Positions 28,815-40,625 are shown, counted from the stretch's first letter. The stretch is 64,000 bases of DNA from Cupriavidus alkaliphilus (GCF_900094595.1 NZ_FMAD01000003.1:62001-126000), one strand, 5' to 3'. Notes: generated from the letters alone by a model not told the origin. Numbers and translations are program-made.

Positions 28815-30218
28815 CTAGCCGTTCGCCAGAAACATTCGGCTGACGTCATTGAACAAAGCGAGCGAAGTCAGGAGCAAGATGCAAGCGATGCCAACCTTCT
28901 GCAGCATTGCCTGCCAGTGGTCTGGGACGGGCCGGCCAGTCAAAAATTCCACGCAATAATACAGCAAATGCCCCCCATCCAGAACCGGAATGGGTAACAA
29001 ATTGAGTACGCCAAGACTAACGCTGACCAGCGCCAGGAAGCTGACAAAGGCTTGTATGCCGAGGTTTGCGGCACGTCCGGCGTAGTCGGCGACGGTCAGC
29101 GGACCGCTCAGGTTCTGCAGCGAAGCCTGCCCCACCAGCATCTTGCCCAGCAGCTTGAGCGACAGCGCGCTGGTATCCCAGACCTGTCCCGCCGCGCGCG
29201 CCAGCGCCTGGTCGGGCCGGTAGCGCACGGTCTCCATCTGCACCGCCTGGCTCAGCGCCGCGCCCAGCTTGCCCGCGGGCGCCGGCGCGGCGCCGCTGGC
29301 ATCCGTGGCGCCATCGCGCGCCGCGGCGGTGTCGAGCGTGACCGGCACGTCCAGGCGCTGGCCGTCGCGCTCGATGCCCAGCGTCACGGCCTGGCCCGGC
29401 TGGCTGCGCACCGCCTTGATCAGCGCGCTGGCCTGCGTCAGCGGGCTGCCCTGCCAGGCCACGATGCGGTCGCCCTTGCGCAGCCCGGCGCGTTCGGCGG
29501 CCGAATCCGGCAGCACCTCGGTGATCGTCACCGGCCCGCCCTTCAGGTTCAGGCCGAGCGTGGCCAGCGGGTCTTGCTCGGGGTTGCCGCCGGTATTGGG
29601 CAGGCGCGGCAGCGTGACGTCGCGCTCGGCACCGTCGGCGCCGCGCACGCGCAGCACCGCGCGCGCATCGCCGAAGCCTTCGGCAAACACCGCCATGCGC
29701 AGGTCGTTCCAGGAGCGGACCGGCTCGGTGTGGCCGTTGGCGGTCAGCGACAGCACCCGGTCGCCCTCGCGCACGCCGGCCTGCGCCGCCATGGTGCCGG
29801 CCGCGGGCGCCGCCACCACCGGCACGGGCTCGCGCATGCCGCCGGCGAACAGCGCGAAATACAGCACGATCGCCAGCGCGAAATTGGCCAGCGGGCCGGC
29901 CGCGACGATGGCGAAGCGCTTGCCCACCGGCTGGCGGTTGAAGGCACGCGGCAGGTCGGCCGGGTCGATGGGCGTGTCGCGCGCGGGATCGATCTCGCGC
30001 TCGTCGAGCATCTTGACGTAGCCGCCCAGCGGGATCGCCGCCACGGTCCATTCGGTGCGGTCGCGGCTTTTCGAGATCCAGCGCAGCAGCGGCCGCCCGA
30101 AGCCGATGGAAAAACGCAGCACCTTCACGCCGCAGGCGCGCGCGGCCAGGTAGTGACCCATTTCGTGCACGTAGATCAGCACGCACAGGGCAACGATGAA
30201 AGCGAGTACGGTTTGCAT
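28815..30218 (-). CDS. rseP: RIP metalloprotease RseP
   Basis: RseP (467 aa) is the site-2 zinc protease that cleaves the transmembrane anti-sigma factor RseA in the sigma-E envelope stress response. The active-site helix carries YVHEMGHYLAA (HExxH) near residue 18, and the third zinc ligand lies in IPVLDGGHLLYY. Two PDZ-like regions span about residues 115-310. The start at 30218 places the catalytic helix at the N-terminus as in all RseP; the open frame beyond it lies antisense to nothing recognisable. It is located between dxr and bamA as in many proteobacteria. Confidence 0.96.
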   Translation of the reverse strand: MQTVLAFIVALCVLIYVHEMGHYLAARACGVKVLRFSIGFGRPLLRWISKSRDRTEWTVAAIPLGGYVKMLDEREIDPARDTPIDPADLPRAFNRQPVGKRFAIVAAGPLANFALAIVLYFALFAGGMREPVPVVAAPAAGTMAAQAGVREGDRVLSLTANGHTEPVRSWNDLRMAVFAEGFGDARAVLRVRGADGAERDVTLPRLPNTGGNPEQDPLATLGLNLKGGPVTITEVLPDSAAERAGLRKGDRIVAWQGSPLTQASALIKAVRSQPGQAVTLGIERDGQRLDVPVTLDTAAARDGATDASGAAPAPAGKLGAALSQAVQMETVRYRPDQALARAAGQVWDTSALSLKLLGKMLVGQASLQNLSGPLTVADYAGRAANLGIQAFVSFLALVSVSLGVLNLLPIPVLDGGHLLYYCVEFLTGRPVPDHWQAMLQKVGIACILLLTSLALFNDVSRMFLANG

Positions 30219-30321
30219 GGTGCGGGACGTCGGTAAGATCGCTGGACCGGCCTGCGCGGTCCCCCGGGGACCGGCCGGCGCAGCCGCTATTGTCGCAGAT
30301 GCGGCAGACCGCCCCGCCGGA

Positions 30322-31503
30322 TCAGCGGGCCGCGGCCCGCGCGGTGACGCTGGCCCTGGCCGCCTCGCGCGCCAGCGCGTCGGCGCAGAGCACGGCCTCG
30401 AGCGTGTCGGCGGAGCCGTTCGGTGCTTCTTCAAGCACCTGGCGCACGATGCCGGCGATATCGGTAAAGCGCACGCGGCCGGCGAGGAATGCTTCCACCG
30501 CCACTTCATTGGCGGCATTGAGCACCGCCGGCGCCACCCCCGCCGCGCGCAGCGCGTCGAAGGCCAGCCCCAGGCACGGGAAGCGCACCAGGTCCGGCTT
30601 CTCGAAATGCAGGCCGCCGGCGAGGGTCAGGTCGAGCGGGCTCACGCCCGCGTCGATCCGTTCCGGGTAGGCCAGGCCATAGGCGATCGGCGTGCGCATG
30701 TCCGGGTTGCCCAGTTGCGCCAGCACCGAGCCATCGGCGTAGGCCACCATCGAATGCACGATGCTCTGCGGGTGGATCAGCACCTCGATGCGTTCGGCCG
30801 GGGCGCCGAACAGCCAGTGTGCCTCGATCACCTCGAGGCCCTTGTTCATCATGGTGGCCGAATCGACCGAGATCTTGCGGCCCATGACCCAGTTGGGATG
30901 GGCGCAGGCCTGGTCGGGCGAGATATCGTGCAGCGTGGCCGGGTCGCGCGTGCGGAACGGCCCGCCCGACGCGGTCAGCAGCACCTTGGCCACGCCGCGG
31001 CCGTAGCGCGGGTCGTCGGCGGGCAGGCACTGGAAGATGGCGTTGTGCTCGCTGTCGATCGGCAACAGCGTGGCGCCGTGCTCGCGCACCGCGTCCATGA
31101 AGATGCGCCCGGACATCACCAGGGCTTCCTTGTTGGCCAGCAGCACGCGCTTGCCCGCGCGCGCCGCCGCCAGCGTCGGGCGCAGGCCAGCCGCGCCGAC
31201 GATGGCGGCCATCACCGCATCTGCCTGCGCATCGGCGGCGATCGATTCCAGCGCGGCTTCGCCGTAGCCGACCTCGGTCGGCACGCCGGCATCGCGCAGC
31301 AGCGTTTCCAGTTCGCGCGCCGCCTCGGCCGTTCCGACCACGGCGCGCGCCGGGCGGAATTCGATGCACTGGTCGGCCAGCTTGCGCACCTGCCGATGGG
31401 CGCTGAGCGCATGCGCCACGTAACGGCCGGGATGGCGCCGGATCACGTCGAGCGTGCTTTCGCCGATGGAGCCGGTGGCGCCCAGGATGGTGATGCGATG
31501 CAT
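30322..31503 (-). CDS. dxr: 1-deoxy-D-xylulose 5-phosphate reductoisomerase
   Basis: Dxr (393 aa) converts DXP to MEP with NADPH, the first committed step of the MEP isoprenoid pathway that supplies UppS substrate. The NADPH-binding N-terminus is [17 protein letters not shown]; metal and substrate residues are in [30 protein letters not shown] and [15 protein letters not shown]. The ATG at 31503 is the family start; a longer frame upstream overlaps cdsA. It sits 11 bp after the cdsA stop. Confidence 0.97.
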   Translation of the reverse strand: MHRITILGATGSIGESTLDVIRRHPGRYVAHALSAHRQVRKLADQCIEFRPARAVVGTAEAARELETLLRDAGVPTEVGYGEAALESIAADAQADAVMAAIVGAAGLRPTLAAARAGKRVLLANKEALVMSGRIFMDAVREHGATLLPIDSEHNAIFQCLPADDPRYGRGVAKVLLTASGGPFRTRDPATLHDISPDQACAHPNWVMGRKISVDSATMMNKGLEVIEAHWLFGAPAERIEVLIHPQSIVHSMVAYADGSVLAQLGNPDMRTPIAYGLAYPERIDAGVSPLDLTLAGGLHFEKPDLVRFPCLGLAFDALRAAGVAPAVLNAANEVAVEAFLAGRVRFTDIAGIVRQVLEEAPNGSADTLEAVLCADALAREAARASVTARAAAR

Positions 31504-31514
31504 AGCAGACGGCT

Positions 31515-32336
31515 TCAGAGAAAAATCAGCATCAGGGCGGCCAGCGGGAACACCGGCAGCAAGGCGTCGATGCGGTCCAGCACGCCGCCATGGCCAGGCA
31601 GCAGCCGGCTGCTGTCCTTCTTGCCGACCTGGCGCTTGAGCAGGGATTCGAACAGGTCGCCCACCACGCTCGCCGCGACCAGCAGCGTGGTCAGCGCGGC
31701 GACGAAGCCCAGCCCGCCACGGTCGCCCATCACCGAGAACCAGGTCGGGGCAAAGGCGTGGGTGGCCGCCAGCGCGAGGCCGATCACCAACGCCAGCACC
31801 CAGCCGCCGATGGCGCCCTCCCACGACTTGCCCGGGCTGATGCCGGGCGCCAGCTTGCGCCGGCCGATCGCCTTGCCGGTGAAATACGCGCCGATATCGG
31901 CGGCCCATACCAGCACCGCGGCGGTCAGCAGCACGCCGATGCCGGCGCCGCGCAGGATCATGGTGGCATGGACGAACGCGGGCAGCATCACCAGCCCCAG
32001 CACCGCGCCCAGCGCCGTGAACGCCGGGGTGGCGGTGCGCACGCCGCGCGCCAGCAGCAGCACGGCCACGACCCAGCACACCACCGCGGCCTCGAGCAGC
32101 CAGGTGGTGGCGTGGCGCAGCGGCAGGTCATGCCAGGTGATGGTAGCGATCAGGCAGGCCAGCGCATAGACATAGGGCCACGGCCCGCGCAGTCCGATCA
32201 GGCGGCCGAATTCCCAGCCGGCCAGCAGCACGATCACGCCGAGCAGTCCCGCCAGGCCCGCCGGCGGCGCCAGGAACAGGATCGGCAGGATCAGCAGCAA
32301 CAGGCACAGGGCGGTGATGACGCGGGTGAGGAGCAT
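31515..32336 (-). CDS. cdsA: Phosphatidate cytidylyltransferase
   Basis: CdsA (273 aa) makes CDP-diacylglycerol from phosphatidate and CTP, feeding all phospholipid synthesis in the inner membrane. It has about eight hydrophobic segments and the family signature near the C-terminus, [20 protein letters not shown] followed by [13 protein letters not shown], with the metal-binding Asp. It is flanked by uppS and dxr. Confidence 0.96.
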   Translation of the reverse strand: MLLTRVITALCLLLLILPILFLAPPAGLAGLLGVIVLLAGWEFGRLIGLRGPWPYVYALACLIATITWHDLPLRHATTWLLEAAVVCWVVAVLLLARGVRTATPAFTALGAVLGLVMLPAFVHATMILRGAGIGVLLTAAVLVWAADIGAYFTGKAIGRRKLAPGISPGKSWEGAIGGWVLALVIGLALAATHAFAPTWFSVMGDRGGLGFVAALTTLLVAASVVGDLFESLLKRQVGKKDSSRLLPGHGGVLDRIDALLPVFPLAALMLIFL

Positions 32337-32372
32337 GCGCTGCAGTCCCGTGAAAAGTTGGAGTGGCCAGGC

Positions 32373-33143
<771 letters not shown>

Positions 33144-33189
33144 GGGCGTGAGACGGTCGCTGACAGTCCCGGCAAGGCCGGGACGGGCG

Positions 33190-33750
33190 TCAGACCGTCA
33201 TGATCTCCTTCTCTTTTTCGGCGACCATCTTGTCGATCTCGGCCACGTACTTGTCGGTCAGTTTCTGCACCTCGTCCTGGCCGCGGCGCTCTTCGTCCTC
33301 GGAAATGGTCTTGTCCTTGACCAGCTTCTTGAACTGCTCGTTGGCATCGCGGCGAAGGTTGCGCACCGCCACCTTGGCACCCTCGGCCTCGCCCTTCACG
33401 ACCTTGGTCAGTTCCTTGCGGCGCTCTTCGGTCAGTGCAGGCATCGGCACACGGATCACTTCGCCCATGGTGGCCGGGTTCAGGCCCAGGTCGCAATCGC
33501 GGATGGCCTTCTCGACCGCGCCCACCATTTTCTTTTCCCACGGCTGCACCGTGATGGTACGGGCATCGGCCAGGCCGATCGCCGCCACCTGGCTGATGGG
33601 CACCATCGAGCCGTAGTAATCCACCTGAACGTGGTCGAGCAGGCCGGTGTGGGCACGGCCGGTGCGGATCTTGGCCAGATCGGCCTTGAAGGCCTCGATC
33701 GACTTCTGCATTTTCTGCTCGACGCTCTTCTTTGTGTCGGCGACGCTCAT
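33190..33750 (-). CDS. frr: Ribosome recycling factor
   Basis: Frr (186 aa) splits post-termination ribosomes together with EF-G. It has the family length and segments such as [44 protein letters not shown] and [15 protein letters not shown] within the long three-helix bundle. A CGGAGG Shine-Dalgarno precedes the ATG. It lies between pyrH and uppS in the standard order. Confidence 0.98.
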   Translation of the reverse strand: MSVADTKKSVEQKMQKSIEAFKADLAKIRTGRAHTGLLDHVQVDYYGSMVPISQVAAIGLADARTITVQPWEKKMVGAVEKAIRDCDLGLNPATMGEVIRVPMPALTEERRKELTKVVKGEAEGAKVAVRNLRRDANEQFKKLVKDKTISEDEERRGQDEVQKLTDKYVAEIDKMVAEKEKEIMTV

Positions 33751-33891
33751 TTTTACCTCCGGAAATCAGCCAACCAAGATCCCCTCTGGTGGGGATCGAA
33801 AATGAATCATTCTACTCTTTGCCCGGCGGGATACCAGCGCCGCGGCGCGGCATCCGTTACCGGACTCACAGATGCGGCTCAGCGATGAAGC

Positions 33892-34602
33892 TCACACATG
33901 CACCAGCGTACCCTCATCCTCGCCCAGGATGACGCGTTTGAGCGCGCCCGGCTTCACGATCGAGAACACCTTGATCGGCAGCTTCTGGTCGCGGCACAGC
34001 GCGAACGCGGTGGCGTCCATCACCTGCAGGTTGCGCGAGATGGCCTCGTCGAAGCTGATGGTGGTGTAACGCGTGGCGCTGGGATCCTTTTTCGGGTCAG
34101 CGGTGTACACGCCGTCGACCTTGGTCGCCTTCAGCACGATCTCGGCGCCGATCTCGGAGCCGCGCAGCGCGGCGGCGGTGTCGGTGGTGAAGAACGGGTT
34201 GCCGGTGCCGGCGGCGAAGATCACCACCTTGCCCTCTTCCAGCTGGCGGATCGCGCGCGGGCGGATATAGGGCTCGACCACCTGGTCCATGCGCAGCGCC
34301 GACTGCACGCGGCCTTCGATATTGGCGTGGCGCATCGCGTCCTGCAACGCCAGCGCGTTCATCATGGTGGCCAGCATGCCCATGTAGTCGGCAGTGGCAC
34401 GGTCCATGCCGGCAGCGCCGCCGGCGACGCCGCGGAAGATATTGCCGCCGCCGATCACCACCGCCACCTGCACGCCGAGCTTCACGATCTCGGCAATGTC
34501 GTTCACCATCGCCTCGATGGTGGAGCGGTTGATGCCGAAGGCATCGTCGCCCATCAGGGCTTCACCGGACAGTTTCAGAAGGACGCGCTTGTAGGCTGGC
34601 AT
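33892..34602 (-). CDS. pyrH: Uridylate kinase
   Basis: PyrH (236 aa) phosphorylates UMP to UDP and is a hexamer regulated by GTP and UTP. The amino-acid-kinase fold begins [15 protein letters not shown], with [30 protein letters not shown] and [13 protein letters not shown] as hallmark loops. ATG 34602, with a GAGGGTG Shine-Dalgarno, gives the family N-terminus; an upstream start at 34707 would add 35 unrelated residues encoded partly by a 14-bp tandem repeat. It probably has its own promoter after tsf. Confidence 0.97.
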   Translation of the reverse strand: MPAYKRVLLKLSGEALMGDDAFGINRSTIEAMVNDIAEIVKLGVQVAVVIGGGNIFRGVAGGAAGMDRATADYMGMLATMMNALALQDAMRHANIEGRVQSALRMDQVVEPYIRPRAIRQLEEGKVVIFAAGTGNPFFTTDTAAALRGSEIGAEIVLKATKVDGVYTADPKKDPSATRYTTISFDEAISRNLQVMDATAFALCRDQKLPIKVFSIVKPGALKRVILGEDEGTLVHV

Positions 34603-34626
34603 GTTCACCCTCGGAAGGAGCAGTTC

Positions 34627-34668
34627 GCTCGGTTGAGACGGCTCGGTTGAGACGGCTCGGTTGAGACA
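34627..34668. repeat. Three tandem 14-bp repeats in the pyrH leader
   Basis: The unit GCTCGGTTGAGACG occurs three times back to back (34627-34640, 34641-34654, 34655-34668). The last copy differs only in its final base. The array lies 25 bp upstream of the pyrH start, within its 5' leader. Confidence 0.9.
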
Positions 34669-34690
34669 CACTGGGACGTATGTTTTGGCA

Positions 34691-34718
34691 CCGGCGGCAC
34701 GGGTCATCGTGCCGCCGG
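34691..34718. other. Strong hairpin in the pyrH leader
   Basis: A perfect 10-bp GC-rich stem (34691-34700 with 34709-34718, 8-nt loop) lies upstream of the tandem repeats. No T-run follows on the minus strand, so it is not a standard terminator; it could shape the leader RNA. Confidence 0.6.
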
Positions 34719-34851
34719 CAGGAGAAAAGCCGGTTTTCGGGGTGCCCCGGCCGGGACCGGACCACCGCGGAAACAGACTGCTGCAGCGCCACGCCGGCTG
34801 CGCCGTGCTGCACTACTTATGCAGAGGGGCACCTTGCGGCGCCCCTGCGGC

Positions 34852-34857
34852 ATTATA
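34852..34857 (-). promoter_or_regulatory. -10 element upstream of pyrH
   Basis: A perfect TATAAT on the minus strand lies 44-49 bp past the tsf stop and about 250 bp before pyrH, with no clear -35. It suggests a promoter producing a long structured leader. Confidence 0.45.
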
Positions 34858-34900
34858 GGCGCCCGGACCGGCCACGATGGCCAGCCTGGCGCCCCGGACA

Positions 34901-35779
34901 TCAGCCCTTCTGGGCAGCGGCCACCTGCGCGGCCACTTCAGCGGCGAAGTCGTCCTGCTTCTTCTCGATGCCTTCGCCCACGACGTACAGGGTGAAGCCC
35001 TTCACGGTCGTGTTGGCGGCCTTCAGCATCTGCTCGACGGTCTGCTTGTCGTTCTTCACGAACGGCTGGTTGAACAGCGAGACTTCCTTCAGGTACTTCT
35101 GCACCGAACCCTCGACCATCTTGGCGGCGATCTCGGCCGGCTTGCCCGACTCGGCAGCCTTCTGCTCGGCGATGCTGCGCTCCTTGGCGATCAGGTCGGC
35201 GGGGACCTGCTCGGCCGACAGCGACACCGGCTTCATCGCGGCCACGTGCATGGCGACGTCCTTGGCGGCGGCTTCGTCGCCGTCGAACTCGACCATCACG
35301 CCGATGCGGGTGCCGTGCAGGTACGAGACCAGCTTGCCGCCGTTGGCGTAACGGACAAAGCGGCGGATCGTCAGGTTCTCGCCGATCTTGCCGATCAGGG
35401 CGGTGCGGGTGGCTTCCACGCTGACGCCGTCGATTTCCAGCGCCGACAGGGCGGCCACGTCGGCCGGGTTCTGCTTGGCGATCAGTTCGGCAACCTTGGC
35501 CGAGAAGGCCAGGAAGTCGTCGTTCTTGGAGACGAAATCGGTTTCGCAGTTCAGTTCGACCAGCACGCCGGTGGTGCCGTCGATGAACGACGCGACCACG
35601 CCTTCGGCGGTCACGCGCGAGGCGGCCTTGCTGGCCTTGTTGCCCAGCTTGACGCGCAGCAGCTCTTCAGCCTTGTTCAGGTCGCCGTCGGCCTCGGTCA
35701 GGGCCTTCTTGCATTCCATCATCGGCGCGTCGGTCTTCGCGCGCAGTTCTGCAACCATGCTTGCGGTAATTGCCGCCAT
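34901..35779 (-). CDS. tsf: Elongation factor Ts
   Basis: EF-Ts (292 aa) is the guanine nucleotide exchange factor for EF-Tu. The N-terminal UBA-like domain reads [20 protein letters not shown] and the TDFV-type core motif is in [16 protein letters not shown]. The remainder covers the two dimerisation-like subdomains and ends near the usual length. A GGAGTGA Shine-Dalgarno is present. It follows rpsB, as nearly everywhere in bacteria. Confidence 0.98.
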   Translation of the reverse strand: MAAITASMVAELRAKTDAPMMECKKALTEADGDLNKAEELLRVKLGNKASKAASRVTAEGVVASFIDGTTGVLVELNCETDFVSKNDDFLAFSAKVAELIAKQNPADVAALSALEIDGVSVEATRTALIGKIGENLTIRRFVRYANGGKLVSYLHGTRIGVMVEFDGDEAAAKDVAMHVAAMKPVSLSAEQVPADLIAKERSIAEQKAAESGKPAEIAAKMVEGSVQKYLKEVSLFNQPFVKNDKQTVEQMLKAANTTVKGFTLYVVGEGIEKKQDDFAAEVAAQVAAAQKG

Positions 35780-35899
35780 TTGTCACTCCTTGAATGGTTC
35801 GCGCCGGCTGCCGGCAGTCGCCCGCGGCACCCGGTCGGTGGGTCTTCAGCGCACCCGCGGCAGATCTTGCCTGGCGCGGATGACAACAATTCAAATTCG

Positions 35900-35932
35900 A
35901 AAAAAGGGGGCGCCAGATGTGCCCCCTTTTTT
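35900..35932 (-). terminator. Terminator/attenuator between rpsB and tsf
   Basis: A 12-bp perfect stem (35900-35911 with 35921-35932; 9-nt loop) ends in six T residues on the minus strand. It lies between the two genes of the operon, where partial termination would lower tsf relative to rpsB, as known in E. coli. The A/T symmetry would also stop antisense transcripts. Confidence 0.85.
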
Positions 35933-36063
35933 GCCCTGCTGCCGAAGTACCCCGGCTTGCGCCCTGCGCGCTGCCCGGCGTGCCGGGCGGCAGGCGATGC
36001 CTGCCTTGTCGTATGTTGACGTGCGCGCTATCGGGTTCCTTTCAGCAGCGGGCCGGGAGGCTA

Positions 36064-36807
36064 TCAGCCTTCCTGCACTTCGACGAATTCGTCGTCGCCG
36101 CGGGCGGCTTCAACGACTTCCTGCACGGCATTGGCACGGCCTTCCAGGATGGCGTCGGCCACGCCGCGCACGTACAGGGCCACGGCCTTGCTCGAGTCGT
36201 CGTTGCCCGGGATCACGTAATCGATGCCTTCCGGCGAGTGGTTGGTATCGACCACGCCGATCACGGGGATGCCCAGCTTGTTGGCTTCGGTCACGGCGAT
36301 CTTGTGGTAGCCGACGTCGACCACGAAGATCGCGTCAGGCACGCCGCCCATTTCCTTGATGCCGCCGATCGACTTTTCCAGCTTGATCATCTCGCGCTCG
36401 AACATCAGCGCTTCCTTCTTGCTCATGGTTTCCAGCGCGCCGGCTTCCTTGGCGGCTTCCATGTCCTTCAGGCGCTTGATCGAGGTCTTGACCGTCTTGA
36501 AGTTGGTCAGCATGCCGCCGAGCCAGCGGGCGTCGACGTAAGGCATGCCGGCACGGCCAGCTTCTTCAGCCAGGATTTCGCGCGACTGGCGCTTGGTGCC
36601 CACGAAAAGGATGGTGCCGCGATTGGCCGCCAGCTGACGCACGTACTTCATGGCGTCCTGGAACATCGGCAGCGTCTTTTCGAGGTTGATGATGTGGATC
36701 TTGTTGCGATGGCCGAAGATGAAGGGGGCCATCTTCGGGTTCCAGAAGCGGGTCTGGTGGCCGAAGTGGCAACCGGCTTCCAGCATTTCGCGCATGGTCA
36801 CGGACAT
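36064..36807 (-). CDS. rpsB: 30S ribosomal protein S2
   Basis: S2 (247 aa) is a late-assembling protein of the small subunit. It begins [24 protein letters not shown] and carries the family motifs [19 protein letters not shown] and [14 protein letters not shown]. The ATG at 36807 has a GGAG Shine-Dalgarno; the longer frame to 36951 runs through the leader. A consensus-like promoter lies at 36967-36996, leaving a leader of about 150 nt in which S2 autoregulation could act. Confidence 0.98.
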   Translation of the reverse strand: MSVTMREMLEAGCHFGHQTRFWNPKMAPFIFGHRNKIHIINLEKTLPMFQDAMKYVRQLAANRGTILFVGTKRQSREILAEEAGRAGMPYVDARWLGGMLTNFKTVKTSIKRLKDMEAAKEAGALETMSKKEALMFEREMIKLEKSIGGIKEMGGVPDAIFVVDVGYHKIAVTEANKLGIPVIGVVDTNHSPEGIDYVIPGNDDSSKAVALYVRGVADAILEGRANAVQEVVEAARGDDEFVEVQEG

Positions 36808-36966
36808 GTAAATCTCCAAAGGGTTAGGTCTGAAGCCCGCCCCGACATTCCTGAAAAGGAACACCCCGGATAGGCGGGCCAGCGATTTCAAGCGACAGGA
36901 AAGGTTCCTGCCAAAATAACCGACCTGGCCGGCGCAATTGCTGCGGCGCAACCAGATCAGCCCGCT

Positions 36967-36996
36967 ATTCTAGCAACAAAAGCGCCGCCCGCTCAA
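36967..36996 (-). promoter_or_regulatory. Promoter of rpsB-tsf
   Basis: On the minus strand TTGAGC (36996-36991) and TAGAAT (36972-36967) are separated by 18 bp, with a TGC extension before the -10. This is a good sigma-70 promoter for the ribosomal operon. It lies in the 339-bp region divergent from map, which otherwise holds the rpsB leader and the map promoter. Confidence 0.7.
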
Positions 36997-37073
36997 GCCG
37001 CCCCGCTCTGTTCCGCCTCCGGCGCACGCCTCCGGGCGGCCCGGAACAGGCTGCGATCCGGCCTCGATGGTGC

Positions 37074-37079
37074 GATAAT
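37074..37079 (+). promoter_or_regulatory. Extended -10 element of map
   Basis: TGCGATAAT forms an extended -10 (GATAAT at 37074-37079) about 68 bp before the map ATG. A -35 is not obvious. Confidence 0.4.
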
Positions 37080-37146
37080 CCCACTTTGATCCATCGATTC
37101 CGGCGCGGCCAGTGGCCCCGCCATCACTTTATTCTGGCGACGCAGC

Positions 37147-37965
37147 ATGAGCATTTACCTGAACACCGCCGAAGACATCGCCCACATGCGCGTGGCTTGC
37201 CGCCTTGCCTCCGAAGTCCTCGACTACATCACGCCCTTCGTGCAGCCCGGCGTCACCACCGGCGAACTGGACCGCCTGTGCCACGCTTACATGCGCGACG
37301 TGCAGGGCACCGTGCCGGCGCCGCTGAATTATGCGCCCCCGGGCTACCCGCCCTTCCCCGGCGCAATCTGCACCTCGGTCAACGACGTGATCTGCCACGG
37401 CATTCCCGGCGAGCGCGTGCTCAAGAGCGGCGACGCCGTCAATCTCGACATCACCGTCATCACCAAGGATGGCTACTACGGCGACACCAGCCGCATGTTC
37501 ATCGTCGGCGAAGGCTCGATCCTGGCCAAGCGCCTGGCGCAGGTGACCTACGAGTGCATGTGGAAGGGCATCGCGCAAGTGCGCCATGGCGCGCGCCTGG
37601 GCGATATCGGTCACGCCATCCAGGTGCATGCCGAAGCCGCCGGCTACAGCGTGGTGCGCGAGTACTGCGGCCACGGCATCGGCAAGAATTTCCACGAAGA
37701 CCCGCAGATCCTGCACTACGGCCGTCCCGGCACCGGCGCCGAGATCAAGGCCGGCATGATCTTCACGGTGGAGCCGATGATCAACGCCGGCAAGCGCGAT
37801 ATCCGCACCATGCCCGACCAGTGGACCGTGAAGACCCGCGACCGCAGCCTGTCGGCGCAGTGGGAACACACGGTGCTGGTCACCGAGACCGGCTACGACG
37901 TGCTGACGGTGTCCGCCGGCACCCCGGCGCCGCCGGCCTTCATTACCGATTCCGTGGCGGCCTGA
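37147..37965 (+). CDS. map: Methionine aminopeptidase type I
   Basis: Map (272 aa) removes the N-terminal Met from nascent proteins after deformylation. Two-metal pita-bread fold residues are visible in VNLDITVITKDGYYGDTSRMF (paired Asp), EYCGHGIGKNFHEDP (His), MIFTVEPMINAG (Glu) and SAQWEHTVLVTETG (Glu). It is divergent from rpsB, a widely conserved arrangement, and is followed by its own terminator. Confidence 0.98.
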   Translation: MSIYLNTAEDIAHMRVACRLASEVLDYITPFVQPGVTTGELDRLCHAYMRDVQGTVPAPLNYAPPGYPPFPGAICTSVNDVICHGIPGERVLKSGDAVNLDITVITKDGYYGDTSRMFIVGEGSILAKRLAQVTYECMWKGIAQVRHGARLGDIGHAIQVHAEAAGYSVVREYCGHGIGKNFHEDPQILHYGRPGTGAEIKAGMIFTVEPMINAGKRDIRTMPDQWTVKTRDRSLSAQWEHTVLVTETGYDVLTVSAGTPAPPAFITDSVAA

Positions 37966-37980
37966 CGCCACGCAGAAGCC

Positions 37981-38009
37981 AGGGCGCCTGACCGGGCGCC
38001 CTTCTTTTT
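37981..38009 (+). terminator. Terminator of map
   Basis: An 8-bp stem AGGGCGCC/GGCGCCCT (37981-37988 with 37995-38002) is followed by TCTTTTT. It lies 16 bp beyond the map stop and just before glnD. Confidence 0.85.
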
Positions 38010-38015
38010 CCAGCC

Positions 38016-40625
38016 GTGCCGACGAACCCTTCCGCCCTCTCCATGGATACCACGCCGGAACTGCTGCTGGCCGCGCGCGTGCGCGACCAGCTCAAAGCCG
38101 ACAAGCAGGCGCTGTTTGCGGACTTCAACGCGAGCGCCAACGCCGGCACGCTGACCACGCGGCTGCGCCGCGCCGTCGATGCCGCGCTGGGCGAAGCCTG
38201 GCGCGGGCTGGCGATGCCCGCCGACGCGGCGCTGGTGGCGGTGGGCGGCTACGGCCGCGGCGAACTGTTCCCGTACTCCGACGTCGACGTGCTGCTGTTG
38301 CTGCCCGCCGAGCCCGACCGGGATACCGCGGGCAAGCTGGAACGCTTTATCGGCCTGTGCTGGGACCTGGGGCTAGAGATCGGCTCGGCGGTGCGCACGG
38401 TGGATGACTGCATCCGCGAGTCGCGCCAGGACGTCACCATCCAGACCTCGCTGCTCGAGGCGCGCCTGCTGACCGGCAACCGCAAGCTGTTCGAGGCGCT
38501 GCGCAGCCGCTACCAGGCCGACCTGGATCCGGCGGCGTTCTTCCAGGCCAAGCTGCTGGAAATGCGCCAGCGCCACGCCAAGTACCAGGACACACCCTAC
38601 GCGCTCGAGCCCAACTGCAAGGAAAGCCCAGGGGGGCTGCGCGACCTGCAGGTGATCCTGTGGATGACCAAGGCCGCGGGCCTGGGCGACAGCTGGAAGG
38701 AATTGTTCGAGAAGGGCCTGCTGACGCAGCGCGAAGCGCAGGAACTGGCCCGCAACGAGCGCCTGCTGAAGACCATCCGCGCGCGCCTGCACCTGGTCGC
38801 CGGGCGCCGCCAGGACGTGCTGGTGTTCGACCTGCAGACCGCGCTGGCCGAGGCCTTCGGCTACCGCCAGAACGCCAACAAGCGCGCCAGCGAGCAGCTG
38901 ATGCGCCGCTACTACTGGGCCGCCAAGGCGGTGACCCAGCTCAACAGCGTGCTGCTGCTCAATATCGAGGCGATGCTGTTCCCGAGCGAGTCACAGGTGA
39001 CGCGCGTGCTCAACGAGCGCTTCGTCGAGCGCCAGGGCATGCTCGAAATCACCAGCGACGACGTCTACGAGCGCGACCCGCACGCCATCCTCGAGACCTT
39101 CCTGCTGTACGAGCGCACGCCCGGCGTGAAGGGGCTGGCGCCGCGCACGCTGCGCGGCCTGTACAACGCGCGCACGGTGATGGACGCGCGCTGGCGCAAG
39201 GATCCCGAGAACCGCCGGCTGTTCCTGGCCATCGTGCAGGAGCCGCAGGGCATCACGCACGCGCTGCGGCTGATGAACCAGACCAGCGTGCTGGGCCGCT
39301 ACCTGATCAACTTCCGGCGCATCGTCGGGCAGATGCAGCACGACCTGTTCCACGTCTACACCGTGGACCAGCACATCCTGATGGTGGTGCGCAACATGCG
39401 CCGCTTCGCCATCGTCGAGCACACCCACGAGTTCCCGTTCTGCAGCCAGCTGATGGCCAGCTTCGACAAGCCCTGGGTGTTGTGGGTGGCGGCGCTGTTC
39501 CACGACATCGCCAAGGGCCGCGGCGGCGACCATTCGCGGCTCGGCACGGTCGATGCGCGCCGCTTCTGCAGGCAGCACGGCATTGCGCGCGAGGACGCGG
39601 ACCTGATCTGCTGGCTGGTCGAGCACCACCTCACCATGAGCCACGTCGCGCAGAAGCAGGATCTGACCGATCCGGACGTGGTCCATGCCTTCGCCGAAGT
39701 GGTCGGCAACGAACGCTACCTGACCGCGCTCTACCTGCTGACCGTGGCCGATATCCGCGGCACCAGCCCCAAGGTGTGGAATGCGTGGAAGGGCAAGCTG
39801 CTGGAAGACCTGTACCACATTACGCTGCGCGTGCTGGGCGGCGCGCGGGTCGACTCGCATTCGCTGTGGTCGCAGCGCAAGGAAGACACCATCTCGGAGC
39901 TGCGCCTGAAGGCGTTCGATCCGGCGCTGGGCAAGTCGCTGTGGGCGCAGCTGGACGTGGCCTTCTTCCTGCGCCACGATTCGCACGATATCGCCTGGCT
40001 GACGCGCCATCTCTACAACAAGGTCGACAGCCCGGTGCCGGTGGTCAAGGCGCGCGTGTCGCCGGCCGGCGAAGGCCTGCAGGTGGCGGTCTACATCAAG
40101 GACCAGCCCGACCTGTTCGCGCGCATCTGTGGCTATTTCGAGCGCAAGGCGTTCTCGATCCAGGACGCCAAGATCCACACCACGCGCCACGGCTACGCGC
40201 TCGATACGTTCCAGGTCACCGACCCCGGCATGGCCGGCGATGGCGGCAATTACCGCGACATCATCGCGCTGGTCGAGCACGAACTGTGCGAGCGGCTGCG
40301 CCTGCAAGGCGCGCTGCCCGAGCCGACCCAGGGGCGGCTGTCGCGCCAGTCGCGCAGCTTCCCGATCAAGCCGCGCGTCGACCTGCGCCCGGACGAGCGC
40401 GGCCAGTATTACCTGCTGTCGCTGTCCGCCAACGACCGCACCGGCCTGCTGTACGCCATCGCCCGCGTACTGGCACGGCATCGCGTGTCCGTGCATACGG
40501 CGCGCATCAACACCCTGGGCGAACGCGTCGAAGACGTGTTCCTGGTAGACGGCAGCCGCCTGGCCGCCGACAACCGATTGCAGATTCAGCTTGAACAGGA
40601 CTTGCTCGCCGCCCTCGCCATCTGA
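38016..40625 (+). CDS. glnD: Bifunctional uridylyltransferase/uridylyl-removing enzyme GlnD
   Basis: GlnD (869 aa) senses glutamine and adds or removes UMP on PII proteins, setting nitrogen regulation. Domains in order are a nucleotidyltransferase ([20 protein letters not shown], about residues 70-90), a helical linker, an HD phosphohydrolase ([16 protein letters not shown], near 500), and two ACT domains (about 680-760 and 795-869). The GTG at 38016 gives the longest product. An ATG nine codons later (38043) is an equally possible start; neither has a strong Shine-Dalgarno. Confidence 0.97.
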   Translation: MPTNPSALSMDTTPELLLAARVRDQLKADKQALFADFNASANAGTLTTRLRRAVDAALGEAWRGLAMPADAALVAVGGYGRGELFPYSDVDVLLLLPAEPDRDTAGKLERFIGLCWDLGLEIGSAVRTVDDCIRESRQDVTIQTSLLEARLLTGNRKLFEALRSRYQADLDPAAFFQAKLLEMRQRHAKYQDTPYALEPNCKESPGGLRDLQVILWMTKAAGLGDSWKELFEKGLLTQREAQELARNERLLKTIRARLHLVAGRRQDVLVFDLQTALAEAFGYRQNANKRASEQLMRRYYWAAKAVTQLNSVLLLNIEAMLFPSESQVTRVLNERFVERQGMLEITSDDVYERDPHAILETFLLYERTPGVKGLAPRTLRGLYNARTVMDARWRKDPENRRLFLAIVQEPQGITHALRLMNQTSVLGRYLINFRRIVGQMQHDLFHVYTVDQHILMVVRNMRRFAIVEHTHEFPFCSQLMASFDKPWVLWVAALFHDIAKGRGGDHSRLGTVDARRFCRQHGIAREDADLICWLVEHHLTMSHVAQKQDLTDPDVVHAFAEVVGNERYLTALYLLTVADIRGTSPKVWNAWKGKLLEDLYHITLRVLGGARVDSHSLWSQRKEDTISELRLKAFDPALGKSLWAQLDVAFFLRHDSHDIAWLTRHLYNKVDSPVPVVKARVSPAGEGLQVAVYIKDQPDLFARICGYFERKAFSIQDAKIHTTRHGYALDTFQVTDPGMAGDGGNYRDIIALVEHELCERLRLQGALPEPTQGRLSRQSRSFPIKPRVDLRPDERGQYYLLSLSANDRTGLLYAIARVLARHRVSVHTARINTLGERVEDVFLVDGSRLAADNRLQIQLEQDLLAALAI

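Noticed and set aside
34627..34668. Triple 14-bp repeat considered as a CRISPR or plasmid iteron
   Set aside because: The units have no spacers, there are only three, and no replication gene lies nearby.
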